Of a stretch of DNA of 64,000 nucleotides, positions 47,230 to 60,208 are shown one piece after another. The notes under the pieces were generated by a model that worked only from the letters and a program-made list of their open reading frames with translations, was not told the DNA's origin and searched no databases. Position 1 is the first letter of the stretch, and every line of letters begins with the position of its first letter. The DNA comes from Symbiodinium natans (lineage: Eukaryota > Sar > Dinophyceae > Suessiales > Symbiodiniaceae). Made by a program: the position numbers and the translations under genes. The stretch is taken from the NCBI GenBank assembly GCA_905221605.1, contig CAJNDS010002796.1:120001-184000 (forward strand). The letters run 5' to 3'.

Positions 47230-50200
47230 GGCTGTGGCTACCATTTCTTTCAGAAAGGGCGCTTGAGCCTCCTGGCCTGTATGCACCCTGTTCTGAGAGC
47301 AGGCATGTCAAGCTACACTGAGCTTGCTCCCCTTTGGTGCAAAATCACCCATTGGCATGGACTGGGGTTATCCCAAGTATAACGTACAGCAAGTGCGAGT
47401 CCGTAGCGTAGGAGCATCTAAAACTTGAGGGTCCTGGCACTGTGAGCTTCATTGCGAATGAAACCCACACCACTGCCTGGTGTCCCTGCATGTTCCTTCC
47501 TTGCCACATGCTCAGTTTGGAGTCTTTGGCAAGAGAATCAGCTAAAAATCGCTCCAGCTGTCCACCATGCCCAAGCCAACCTTCGTGATAAAATCAATGA
47601 ATACAAAACCCGTGCAAGCTAATGGTTTGTATCTACAGCTGGCAATACACTCTCAATAGACAGCAACTACCTCGTCACACATGCCAATAACATTCAGAAT
47701 TGCTCAGGCGATTCCCGTGAGCGGTCACATCAACTTGGAGACGTGCCTTACATACATGGCACAGTCCATGCGAGTCCGCATCCGCTGCTGACAGTTTGCA
47801 GCGTGAAAGAACTCCACCTGCTAGTGCTACAACATGTCAAGAAGCTGTGTCCTGATCCAAAAAACATCAACAAAAGATGGATAACAGCACAGTCAGTTCT
47901 CAAGCCAACTGACAGTCACGAGCTGATACAAGCTGCTTCTTTGACTTAGCAAGAAGTGGGTCACAAGAGCAACGTCCTGCACAAGCTCTGCAGCTGAGAC
48001 ACCTTCAGCATTCCAAGGTCGCATCACACTTGATGCCATACCTGAGCTTTGGTCCATGGCAGGCTGCCTACGGCACCCTTGACCACCCGACGTGGTCGCT
48101 GCTTCTGGCTCCAAGGCTCGTGGGGTGGGGACGGTGCTGGGGTGTGATGATAACATGCACTGCAAGTACAAGGACAATCACCAACAGCTTTGCTTCCTGC
48201 TGCCAACACCTTGTGGAGCCTTTCAATCTGTTTTTCAAGGCAATTTTGGAGCTCTTGGGACCCTCATTCCCGGAAATGGAAAGTATTGCACACGATTATT
48301 GCTCAAACCGACGCCTTTGGGTTAGATGCTGCTGCCGGGATCTTGTGAGGGCCCTCAGAAGGCAACGTACACGGCTTTTCTAAGCGGTTTTGGAGCTTGT
48401 TGGAGCCTTCAGAGCCTTCCAATGCCTTTTGTCACGCCATTTTGTGGCCATGGTGCACAGCCATCATCAGTTACGTTGTCTTCGTGCAAAGCAACGAGCT
48501 ATTACCACGAGCAGCAAGACTGATTTATCACGTGGCGCATCTCGAAACTACAAATCCAATAAAGCAGAAACCTCTATGGAGCGATACACAGCGCATGCTG
48601 ATGACCTTCGCCACCTTGCCATATCCCGCACTGTTTGCGGCTTGCAAAATCTGAGGGCCCAGCTTCGTTTCAGGACTGCCCACTGGTTCATCATGCCTTC
48701 CATTCATGAATCGTTCTGGGTCTTCTTCACAAACGAGCAACTTGAGCAAACCATAGACATCTGACTTCGACGGCCTGGCCTGAAAAAGCTCACCAGCTTC
48801 ATGGTCTCATTGACAGCTGCTTTGCAGCTTTCTATCCTGACGAAAGAAAGCTCCGCCAGCTGTGTCGACACACACGCACACACACACGCCCACGCACGCA
48901 CGCATGACAAGGAATCATGATCCCCTTTTGCAGTGCAATCTCGTCTTACACTGACGGCCTCTTGGTGGCTGTGTTTCGCGTCCACTTCATGAAATTGCGT
49001 CCCATCTCGGAGTCCATACTGGACCAGTAAGTCCTCACATCCGTGTGTTCCAAGATATACCCCGTGTCATTGGGAGCTTTCCATTGTTCAGTGATGCTTG
49101 CGTCCTGCACGCAGCGTACGCTGAAGTCCTTAGCACAACATTCAGCAACCAGAGAAGTCTCCACCCGTGCAAGTGAGGGCTGTCTGGCTTTGCTGCCAAA
49201 GGCACGCGTTGTATCGCTGCGTGAGGACGACGCTGTGCAACAAATCCTGCATAACGAGCCGACATGCAGTGCAGAACATGAGGGCATCTTGAGATTGGTT
49301 TAAGATTTCTGGGTCGAGGTCTTGACCTCCAGGACGAGCCTTCAAACACACTGTGGAATGTATTTGCCATACCTGCAGTTCAGTAGCTGCGTCCTTCACA
49401 CCGCAGGTGCTGGACTTCATTGTGTTCAACATCCTGGTACCTCAGGCATCATCCATGTTTCGCTAACAGCCTGAAACTATGCCACCCACACAGAAAAGCG
49501 CGTGCAGTCCAAGCAGCACTTGGCTCCGGCACTTGACTCTTCTGAATCACCTTCGCCTTTGGGGCGCGAACATCAACTTAAGGAAAGCAGAAAATGCCGA
49601 GATGTGCCGCAAACGCAGTTGAATGCAGGTATCTCCATCAGGTAAAGACCCGTGCCAACGCTCGCCAAGATGCTGAGCAAGCTTGCCTGTCCCCGGTTGC
49701 CTGCAAATCAGGCCTACCATAAATGTTTAGCCGTGTAGCCACTAGCCGACATATATCTGTGCTTTCACAACAACGCGCTGCCACTGCACAACTTGCAGGT
49801 GAGCTTGCCCTGACACCTGACTTTGGCACACGACTCGTGGAAACCTATCGTGTTATCCATTTGAGATTACAACCTGTCCAGATGCACTGGAACTCTGCAG
49901 CATCGTTCAGGGCCTGTTGCAAGGACAAGATCTCCATAGCCGATGCAGGCTCGCGGACTGCTGGCTGGCACCTGCTGATCTTGACAATCTGAGCTAGTGT
50001 CGGCCTGCGGCTATTTGCCGGCCTGAATGCATGAGTTCGCAGCGTCCACCTTTCCGAGCCACTCAGATCGAGGGACGTTGTAAAAAGCAGTCGGCTTCGA
50101 ACCTTGCCAACACTTGCTGAGTGTCAGGATATTAAAACCGACGGCGGTTCCAATTGCAAGGACATCACCGGGTTGCTTCGCAGGGCCTGCTTGCACGCTG

Positions 50201-51637
50201 CATCGTAATTCATTGTTTCACCCACAGGCTCCTCATTTCAAGCCAAGGATCAGGTAGTGCAAAGCTCATCCTTTCCAGCTTTTGAGCGGTACACCTGCAG
50301 GAAGTTGCTGTGCACAAGGTAGCCTAACCCCTAAAGCACCTCTCCCTCCCCTTTGTTTGTGACTTTGGACGGAAAACCGAAATTTCACTTGCTGGGAAGT
50401 GCGTGGGTGCCAACGTCCGCCGTCGCACGGGGAGCCCATGCACTCCTTCTTGACGAGCGAAAGTCCCTCTCCTCCCAACCCTGAGCTCGCTTTCGTGGGC
50501 TTTGCCGACTTTCTGAATTTTTGTGCAGACTTTACAAGAAGTTTGTCATCTACCTTGGCAAGCGCTGGAGAGGATGCGCATGGCCTTGCCGTGAGGACTT
50601 CTGCTCGGGAGGCTGCAGACAGTTAGAACGCATCATGTGGTGCCTGTAGCCAAAACAGCTTATCACCCCTGGCATCTTCCTCTACACATCTCTTGCTCGG
50701 GCACCTGGCGCAGGGAAAGCAGGAGGTCCATCATGCCTTGATCAGATCGCAGGGCACTTTCTAAGCTACAAGTCTCTGACACATCCGAAATCACTTTGTC
50801 CATTTGAATGCTGCGAGCGGCCAAAGTGAGCAAACGCCACAGGATCTGTCGTGGCTTCTGGAAGATGCGCCATGTCTCCGCCTGCAGAAAAGAGAGAGAG
50901 AGAGGAGCATCCCACACTTATCATGTCTCTGGCGATGTTAGCAAATTCTGCTGACTCGAGACCTCACTCAAGACCGGTGTCACGGGCAAGGGCAGTGAGG
51001 TGTTGCACCAAATCTGTTCACTTCATCCACTATATCTCTAGCAAACCTTGCTCATGCAGGGAAGCAAGCCTACCATGAAGTGCACGTCTGCAACAATTCC
51101 TCGCACCTGAGCTGCAAGTGGGGGTTTAAAGCAAGTGGGTCGAGCAGCAAAGTCGAGCATGTGTCTGTGTGCTTAATTAGCAGCAAAGGGGATTGTGACG
51201 GATGGTCTATCTCACAGGGCGACTGCCTGGGCGATGTGTGCTCCATGCTCTGTCTTGCGCTCTCTGCTGCTGATTATCGAAGAAGACCTAAGTCACTGAT
51301 ATCGCACCATGTCACGCCACTTGAAAGCAAAGCGACCCAGGACTGGAAGTCTTCCAGCGTCCTGTCTTTCTTTGCCGCGGCCTTAACTGTAATCGGTACT
51401 TTTGACCACTCGAGATCGCACCCTCGGAGAAATCCACAGATGCTGAAGTGACAAGCGAAAGAACAGGCTAGCCACGAGGAGGACAGGAAATGGCAGAAGG
51501 TTGGCGTACCTTGGCTATCACACTGTCCTGGCCGATGCCGCAGAGCAACGGCCATTCATCATAGTGTTGAACTTCCTGTGCTTGGCCCTCTGGCACCGAG
51601 TCATGCCGTGTCGGCTTTAAAGGGGCGTCAGCCAGAA

Positions 51638-51661
51638 ACACACACACACACACACACACAC
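51638..51661. repeat. CA dinucleotide microsatellite
   Basis: Twelve uninterrupted CA units. Confidence 0.95.
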
Positions 51662-54235
51662 ATATGGCTGGGTTGGACATGACGAGGTCAGAACGTATGT
51701 ACGAGTGAGTGGAAGCATGCAGAAGTCACATGCCCATTGCATGACAAACAAACACAACATAATGGCTACCCGGTACCCTTGACCACCGAATGGTTCTTCG
51801 TGTGCAGGAAAGTCGCAACTCCGGCGCCCTGTTCAGACACGCAGAGCCTCAGCACGAAAACACACATTGTCAACTGTGTTCGATCGGTTCCATGCCAACC
51901 TTGCGGGTTTCAGAAATGAAGCACTGTTGTTTCGCTACAAGCTGTGCGAAATGTCAATTTCTACCGACATGCCCACGCAAATGCCTCTGGCATCTTCTCA
52001 CACTGGCTGCTTGCAGCCCCCCTGCTGAAGATGTGTTTGCTTCATAGCCACCACTGCGGCCATGCTCCATCATCTGGAGCGGGCACAGGTGTCTGCACGC
52101 CAACCAAGAAAAAAACCGTGTCATCTGAGCTTGAGGTCAATGCAACGATCACTGATTCATGCCAATTTGCTGCTATGGTCAGCAGCTCGGGAAACATCTT
52201 CTGCTGCAACTCTGTGGCATAGTCTGCAAAATATCTTTTCACCCCAGGATTGCCACAGGTCATCGCACCAACTGCAAGCTTGAAAAAACAGCTGCACTCA
52301 TGTCTCCCACCATCCTTTACGTGCAGTAAGATGTGGCGACACAAAAGCTCGCCACTTTTGCACCGCTGAAGGCATCACTGGGAAAACTTGGGCAAGCCAC
52401 TACCTCGATGAGGCCCAATGCAAAGACTTCCACCGCCCTCACACTGCATAGAATTTGGTCAAGGCCGGTGACAGCTCTACCGGCAGCTGCGGACAATCAT
52501 TGCGAGGGCAGCTTGCAGCGGGCACACGGTTCGACAGAACGTTTGAATGACACCGGAGAATAGTGGACTTCCTTGACATTATACCGGGATCGGGGGCAGT
52601 CGAAAGCAGCTCAGCGCAAGCATGAACAGGTTCAGATGCACAGCATGGGGTAAGAGCATGTCCAGAAGCTAGCAACAGGGTTGCCTTGCTGAGCATGTCG
52701 TCGGATGCCCTTTGGAAGGCCACCCTGATCCACCAAACATGCCAAGCTTTCAATCAAACTCGAAGACCGTCCCATGTGAAGGAGAAGAACTACATGTGAC
52801 GAACTGGTCGGCAAGAAGCTCAGTCAACCATCAAGCCCTTGGAGCTCATTGCCGTGGACTGCAGGGCCAAAGTGGCCACAACTGACGCTACCAACTGGGC
52901 TAAGGCAACGCATGGTTGCTGAAATTAAACAACAGCTCAGCGAGGAATGGGACGCGGAAGCAGGACTAGGGCTGAGAGACACCTTGCACGGCGGCGGAAG
53001 CGCAGAAGGTGAAGGCGCCCAAGCGAGCCGCTCCTAGCCCCCCGAGTGCAGTCTCGCGGACAGCTCAGCTATGCCGGAGAAGAAGTCTTCCCGGACGGGA
53101 GTTTGGTCGGCAGGTCAATCACCAAACGGAAGCTGTGGAGTGCGTCATCCTGGACGCTCGCCCACCCAGCTTACGGACCTCATCATATACGTGGTGTCAC
53201 AGGCTCTGCTTTTCCGGCAAAGTACTTTCAGTGACTTCGGTGCCCATTAACGAACTAACGGCAAGCAACAATGAATCAGGCTTTTGGGGACCATGGCGTT
53301 CTGGTAGTCGTCTGCAGCACTCGCACTCTGCTTCGTGCTGAAACCTCTACTTGACCGCTTGATTCAATTATACCACGAATGTCTCGGCGTGTGCCTTCCA
53401 AATGGCTTTCGGAATCGAACGGGCTCCGCACTTTGCATATATTGGTCTCACATATCTCACTTCATTGCAAATACCGTTACAGGTATCCAGACACACATCC
53501 CGTTCATGACCTCCAGTAAACTCGGCGATGACATGCTTGGAACAAGCTGCGGACGACAAAATTTCATACAATCTTAACCGGCAAGTAGCAGTCGTAGCTG
53601 TGGATGTCATTGCCCTGCTTCCAATCAGCACCAACTCCATCTGTGACCTGGACAAGAAACTTGCGTGGCTGTCGCCGGCAAGCACAAGCAGACAGTCCCC
53701 AAAACGTGATCTTCTCAAAGACTCGAATCAAGAAATGTCAAAGACATTGAATGGAACGAAACTGTGCAAAATGCTGCGCTGTCGCTTGAAAAAATTGAAA
53801 AGCTGCAGGTGCTCGCACCGCTTCATATATATATATATGATCCAAGGCACGCAGTCTGTCCAAGCATCCTCAGCGCTGTCCTTGTCAAGGAAGCATGAGA
53901 GATTGCCAGGTTGAACTGGCTGACACGTTCACCGGTTCTGGCAATGCCCAGAGCAGAACCCTCCCGTCACGCCAAAAAAACTTCTTCCCTGACCTAAGAT
54001 AAATGCACGTCAAGCAGCGTAGCAGTACTTCTCCTCTACGCCCCACAAAGCACCGAATCGGCTGGAGTTCCACACTTTTGAATCTCAGAACGGCCAGGAA
54101 CGGGTGCCAAGCAACACAACAATATGTGGGCTTTGAAGCCTGTGCTGAGCGTCCGACCCAAGGCATTGCCAGGTTCCCGGTATGGGTTCCAATATGGCAG
54201 TGTCACATCACAGTCCCCAGAGATCCTAAGACCAC

Positions 54236-54503
54236 AATAGAGCACAGGAGTCTTCGCACAACGCCGAAATGAAAGTGCCACGGAAAATGCCGCCAAGCAT
54301 CTTTTGAAGACTTGTTTCCAAGTCGTAGAGCATCCTGCGATGGCACACGAGGAAGTCTTCTTCGTCGTTGTGGCATCGCCTTTTTTGGCACAGGCCAAAC
54401 ATAAAGCCCAAAGTGACTCGGTGTGACTTGCCAGATCTTGCTAAGTCAAAAGGCATGTTGAAGGTACGGAAGGAGTCCCACGTGTTGGGATAGTCCTCCG
54501 GAC
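54236..54503 (-). CDS. Candidate exon of an unrecognised protein
   Basis: The minus strand has a textbook acceptor, TTTTTTGTTCAG|G at 54504, followed by about 89 codons of protein-like sequence: GPEDYPNTWDSFRTFNMPFD, then a basic, Cys/His-containing middle (FGLCQKRRCHNDEEDFLVC) and an amphipathic end (LETSLQKMLGGIF). A GT dinucleotide at 54235 is a plausible donor. The four Cys and one His (C-x4-C-H-x8-C-H pattern) could bind metal, but I cannot name a family. Confidence 0.4.
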
Positions 54504-57500
54504 CTGAACAAAAAACGCAATGTGTTGTTGAACCTATTTGGCTTGCCAATATACAGTTTCTAGCGTCTGAAAACAGCGACAGCACAAGCGCCTTGAATTT
54601 CCAACACCTTTACGTGGCCACGTGAGCAGCTGCATCGTTTTAATGGATATGAAAGCAGACGTAAAGCTACCTTCCATAAGCATGGTAGCTTGCAGAAAGT
54701 TATCTGCGCAGGCCTGATTGACTCATGTGCCCCTGTGAGAGAGAGAGAAGAAACTATGTACTCTTTGAACATCTTAGTGTCTGGCAAAGTGTCTTGCCGG
54801 AGCACTTGGACTCCACCTCACAAGAGGCGATGTAGAGCCCATGGACGTTATACCACCAAGCAAACAAGAATCAATCAAACAATGAAACCATTTCAAAGTG
54901 CAGCTGCTTTCTCCCTCCATGTGTAAAAACCTGATGTGCCGCCTCCTTCAAGAGATTCGCTGCCCGAGAAAAGCTCTGGAACTCTGCATCGCTCCTGGCA
55001 TATATCATCAAAGAAGCTGCTAGAACGCAAGAAGCGCGAGAATCCAAACCTCCAGCCTTTTAAGCTTGGCAAAAACATCGAAGAGTATCGAAGAACAAAC
55101 ATGACAGGTGCATACCCTCCGCCGTCAATGAAGCACGGTTGATATCGTCACTACACAGATGCCGCCGCGGCACAAGCTGTGCACCTCTTTGCGTATCCGC
55201 CGCTGCAAGCCAAGCACGTGCCCGGAAGCATCCTCCAGCAAATCTGATTGGACTGTCACATGACTTGGCACGCAAGAACTGAAGTAGTGTCTGTTCAACC
55301 TGCGGGCGACAGTGCTTTTCGCTTCCGTCGGGAGGATGGCGTCCATCCGTGCTCTTGCTTTTGCCTGTCTCGCGATTAGTACACTCAGAACTGATCGATG
55401 TCAACATGTAGATGTGCTTCAGCATGCTCTCCAGACCTGCAATTTTGTTCTTGCGGGCGTTCTTGTGATGGACTTTCTCACGGTGGGATCTATGGTGGAC
55501 CTTCAAAGCATGACTTAGTCAAAGTCAGACGCAGCACGATATATTGAAAACAACAACGTGGGCGCATCTGACTCGACATGCAACTTCTGTAGTCCGCGCC
55601 TGGTTCTGCTGCACAGCCTAACTGCATCTCGGGCATGAAAACAGAGATGTTCGTTCACATTGTGCTACAACTTTCCAAGGAAACATGGAACCCTACATAT
55701 ACTACATAGCTAAAACGAGCTCGACCTTAAAGTTCCAAAGCCCTAACCCGCAACTTCAACCCGCAGCCATTGGAGGGACGGTTAGCCGCTGCTAGCCCTA
55801 GAAACATGAGAAACCGTTTCAAAGCACACGGCAGTGTAAGCTCAACCGGTCGACAACCCTCTACCGAGATGCAATGAGAACACATCCAGTCAGATCCAAT
55901 CTCAAACCAACACAGGCATGTCGAAAGCACAACTTCTCAGGCAAGGTTCACAGCTTTGAGTGCTGCAAAGCGACCGTAACTTGCAAGGCCGTGAGCTGAT
56001 CCGGGCAGCTCTCGTTGACAAGCGAGGCCAACACAACCTGATGTCTTTGGATGTGCAAAGAATGCCTACGAGAGCCTAAGCCCAGTGGATATTCCAAACC
56101 CTGGACTTCCACATTTGGAAATATGCGACATACTGTCTATGTCATGCACCAATTTACGAACAATGCATGCACAGCGTGCAGGATTGATTCTAATCAGATG
56201 CAGCGTGTGTCCAAGCAGCCGGAAAGATATTGCCAAGCAAGAGCTGTAGAATTTGCATGTCCCCCGAGGGCCTGCACCAAGCATCAAAGCCGCAAAAATC
56301 TTGCACGCTGTTGCTTATGCCTCTCTGTAAAATCCCATACACAATGGCCTTCGGAGGGATGGTGTCACGATTCGGTGTGTGAAACTTGAGACCCAAAACG
56401 GCCGAACCATCATGAAATTCATTTGACCTGGTTTCTGCGTACCAAAAATTTAAAGTTGCATGAAGAATTCCAAAATGCCTTACACATGAGTGCGCAATCA
56501 CAAAGCGTCAAGCACAGAGCCCTTCAGCGAAGCCATACTTTCAGAAAACACAGCGGCATCAAACACGCCATCAACTCAGAACTTTCTTAGCAACTTGCAG
56601 TCTTATCGAACGGAACTTGAACAACTAACTCTTGACTTCCCTCGCTTCCCTTCCTTCCCCTGTTTTGGCAGTCCACACAGACAATGCGACACATGACATG
56701 CTACACTGGCTAACGTTCGATGTTTAACGACACATGCAATGCCAATTTCTCACTATTCAATATTGATTGCGCACGTCAAAAAATCTAGTTTATGGTAAAA
56801 CTACAGCAAAACTGGGTCCTAAAAAACTTCGTTTGTTGCAATTAGTCCGCTTCAAGTGTTTTGCGAGTTCGTTTCACTTACTTTTTGGTTTAAACCCTGG
56901 TTGTAGGCTCTAAATGTTTGCCATGTTTCGAAATTACTCAGAAACCAAGCTAACTTCAAAAATAGGTAAGCAAATCTGCTTTCACCTGTGCCTGGACTGT
57001 ACCACACGTGTCTTTCAAACCACTTCTTCACATGTCTGTTTGGGCTGTTTGAAGACTCACAATCACCGCAACCAGGGGAAATCAACGATGTGACCTTAGT
57101 TCCTGAAGACAGATGAGGGAATGCTCTCAGTCGTGTGAACTCGATCTTCTGAGGCAATTGCCCGGCTCTCCAAGGGACTTCGAAACGGCAGAAGAACAAT
57201 GCTGGCACCGCACTGGTGAGTGGAAAGGATGTTGGACCCAAACCCCAAATGGACAATCAGACAGTAAAATGGAAACGCTTGTAATGCGCTAAAGACCCGA
57301 TGAGACTGAACAATATCCTTTTCGGTAGGAGTCGCATAGATGTATTTGAATGTCTACATGTGATAGATGGAGATCGGAACTTAAGCGGTCCAATCTTTGC
57401 TTGAAGTTTGTGAGCGTCCCGATCGCTTGGTGCGTCGGCACGCATGAGCGCAGGCAACAACAAGTTTATTGGTTTATACTCCACCCCTCAGTTGACGAAG

Positions 57501-58159
57501 AATGTGCCTTAAACGTTTGGGAACTTGCTACAGTTAGAAGCCAAATTTGCCAAATACTCATTGGAGCACAGGGCATCTGTGGGAGAAAGAACTCTTCACG
57601 TCCAGGATTGAAATCTTCCATCCCCACAGTAAATGCGTGAAAATCTCAAGTTGGCTTGCCACACTCGTTGCTTAGGGCTAAACGTTTGAGGAGTGCGCTC
57701 TGCTCCATCACGGTATTCTCGAGCAATATCGAACAACCTTCTGATCCACTTCTGTTCACGAAAACACAAATCACACACCTCGCATCGGCCCAGCTTTTCC
57801 AAGTTCAATCGATCTGAACCATTTCCTCACTTTTACTTGGACAATCGATGTAATTCCTGTTGTTTTTTTTCCACGGGTTTGTCCAACCCCTCGAACTGAA
57901 ACAGGTTCCAGACTCGCAGAATTTTCTCACATTGTTTTTTTTTCTGCATCGTAAGGTTCAGCCAAAATTACTAGTGGTTGCCATGCGTTGGTCTCCTTCA
58001 ACCTCTAAACGAGGATCTCCATGAAAAACATTATTCTGTGCTACCCTGTCTGCGTCAAAGGGTGCATACGGCTTGTTCTTTGGCGACTCTTCTAGTCGAG
58101 CTCGCTTAGGTTCTTCTCCTTCTCCATCATGTGCCACTCTCAATTCTGTTAAGTTCAGC

Positions 58160-58375
58160 GAAACCAGACCCACACCCCAGACCCACACCCAGACCCACAC
58201 CCCAGACCCACCCCCACGCTCCAGACCCACACCCCAGACCCACCTCAGACCCAACCCACGCTGACCCACAAACCCACACCCCAGACCCCCAGACCCACAC
58301 CAGACCCACACCCCAGATCCACACACCCAGACCCACAGACCCAGACCCAGACCCACACCCCACACACCGAAGACC
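58160..58375. repeat. CCCAGACCCACAC minisatellite
   Basis: About 215 bases of 6- and 13-base units (CAGACCCACACC, CCAGACCCACAC) in tandem, strongly strand-asymmetric (C/A on plus, G/T on minus). It encodes only artefactual Pro/Thr/His or Gly/Val/Trp repeats. Confidence 0.9.
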
Positions 58376-59089
58376 ACCCCCCACCTTTAGCCAACATCCC
58401 AGCACCGACCAGACCTGCACCCCGGAGTAGACAGTCACAGTTCAAAATATTTACCGGCGTTCCACTTCAAGAGGTTGGAACCCAGGGTTCCGTTTCCAAC
58501 AATTGCGCTGCTGTTCTCCAAAGCACATTCTCAGAGGCCTTCGCCTTTTCTTCGCTCTGAGCAAGCGGATCAGTTCGACCTCAAACAGTTTACAACTTGA
58601 ATCCATTTCACGACAAAGTCTTCAAACAAGCTTTATTCCTTTAAACAGGATCCTTAAGACAGCTAGAATACCTAAGAGATCGTTTGAAGTCTGGAGGGCA
58701 CTTGTGGTCAACCCTATCCTACTTGGATTTTTGCCTAACGGTAAAATGGGGGTGCGAAGCACTCTCCCGCTATGTCTGTAGCCTCCGAGAAAAAATTGTG
58801 CAAGAAGCAGAACAGAGACCTTACAGTTGCAGAATCCATCAGTTGCAAAATCCATGAAAATGGCTCGACGTCTCAGATGCAGCATAACAAAGTAAACCAA
58901 AACCTCCGGTCTCTAGAAGCCGCCACACAACTATATAGAAGCCGCAAAGGTCAAACGATTCACAACACTATAGAACAACAAATATTCAGAAAACATACAA
59001 AAGCAAAATCAAAGACAAACAAAGAGCCAGAGAAGAGGTCAGGAAAACATACAAAAATAATGCAAACCAAATCAAAACAGTTTTGCGCT

Positions 59090-59616
<527 letters not shown>

Positions 59617-59712
59617 TGTGAGCAGGTCTAAGCACGCACGTTGCATGTGCAGAGCTGCCAGGACCAGTACTGTAGTCTTCTTTGCATGTGTAGGTTTGCA
59701 ATTCGTTTCAAT

Positions 59713-59729
59713 GCCAATTTTGGCTCAAG
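59713..59729 (+). other. Relic of the dinoflagellate spliced leader
   Basis: The plus strand reads GCCAATTTTGGCTCAAG, which is the 3' 16 bases of the conserved 22-base dinoflagellate spliced leader (GCCATTTTGGCTCAAG) with one inserted A. The terminal 12 bases TTTTGGCTCAAG are perfect; by chance such a 12-mer would occur about 0.008 times in this window on both strands. It lies about 240 bases upstream of the first open frame of the retroelement and on the same strand. Confidence 0.7.
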
Positions 59730-59969
59730 TGCCGAGCTTGTGCCTTTGAGCACGGTAGAGTCGTACAGTAGCTCTTAGGTTGCTGTGCGGTCCGACCGGA
59801 CGCACTCAGGCGTAGCTGCACAAGTGCTTGAACTCGCGAAGTCATAAAACAGCGTGACCGGGCTGTGATTGCATTGGCTTAGTGCAAGTCCAGTGCTGGT
59901 CGACTTCACAATTGGGGGCTGTTCTGGGAAACGTACAGCTCTTGTGCATACGGCCCGAGTGGGCAAGCA

Positions 59970-60170
59970 TTGCTTTGCTTGTCTGTCGCGGTCCGTGACC
60001 TGGACGCGTGGACTGTGTGCCACGCTTGCGGCCTGTTAACCAAGGCGCGGCGCTTCGCGTGCCACGCCTGCGGCCTGTTTACCAAGGCGCGGCAATGTCC
60101 GAGGTCGCAGGTCAGGCCGAGGGCGTCACCCTCCTTGTCCCGAGCGGATGAGCTACGTCGCTTGGCTTAA
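59970..60170 (+). pseudogene. Short frame with a duplicated CHACG motif, 5' part of the retroelement
   Basis: The frame contains CHACGLLTKARRFACHACGL, produced by a 42-base tandem duplication (60017-60058 and 60059-60095) that keeps the frame. Two CxxCG pairs spaced 14 residues apart resemble a zinc-ribbon/RanBP2-type finger. The frame stops at 60168; the next element frame starts 40 bases later in another phase. It could be the N-terminal finger of gag, now out of frame, or non-coding leader. Confidence 0.35.
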
Positions 60171-60208
60171 GTGGCGTAGGGAGACTGGCAGCCGTCTGGC
60201 GAAAAGTC

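Larger units (their letters stand above)
47287..59089. other. Long unassigned stretch with exon-like minus-strand segments
   Basis: No protein family is recognised. Several minus-strand stretches have balanced, protein-like composition: 48960-49140 (TGYILEHTDVRTYWSSMDSE), 50040-50130, 50680-50880, 51290-51440, 52060-52280 (GNPGVKRYFADYATELQQK), 53390-53520, 54236-54503, 56290-56450, 56940-57190 and 57610-57770. They would be compatible with one or more multi-exon genes on the same strand as the rest of the cluster, but the joins cannot be proven. Short repeats: (CA)n at 48866-48903 and 51638-51661, (TA)n at 53824-53838. Confidence 0.3.

Noticed and set aside
47262-47278. GGCTCAAG on the minus strand just upstream of PsaL copy 4, resembling a spliced-leader relic (GCCA-GGA-GGCTCAAG)
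   Set aside because: Only eight contiguous bases match, and the same 8-mer occurs elsewhere (near 7646 and 31258) without a gene context, so chance is a sufficient explanation.
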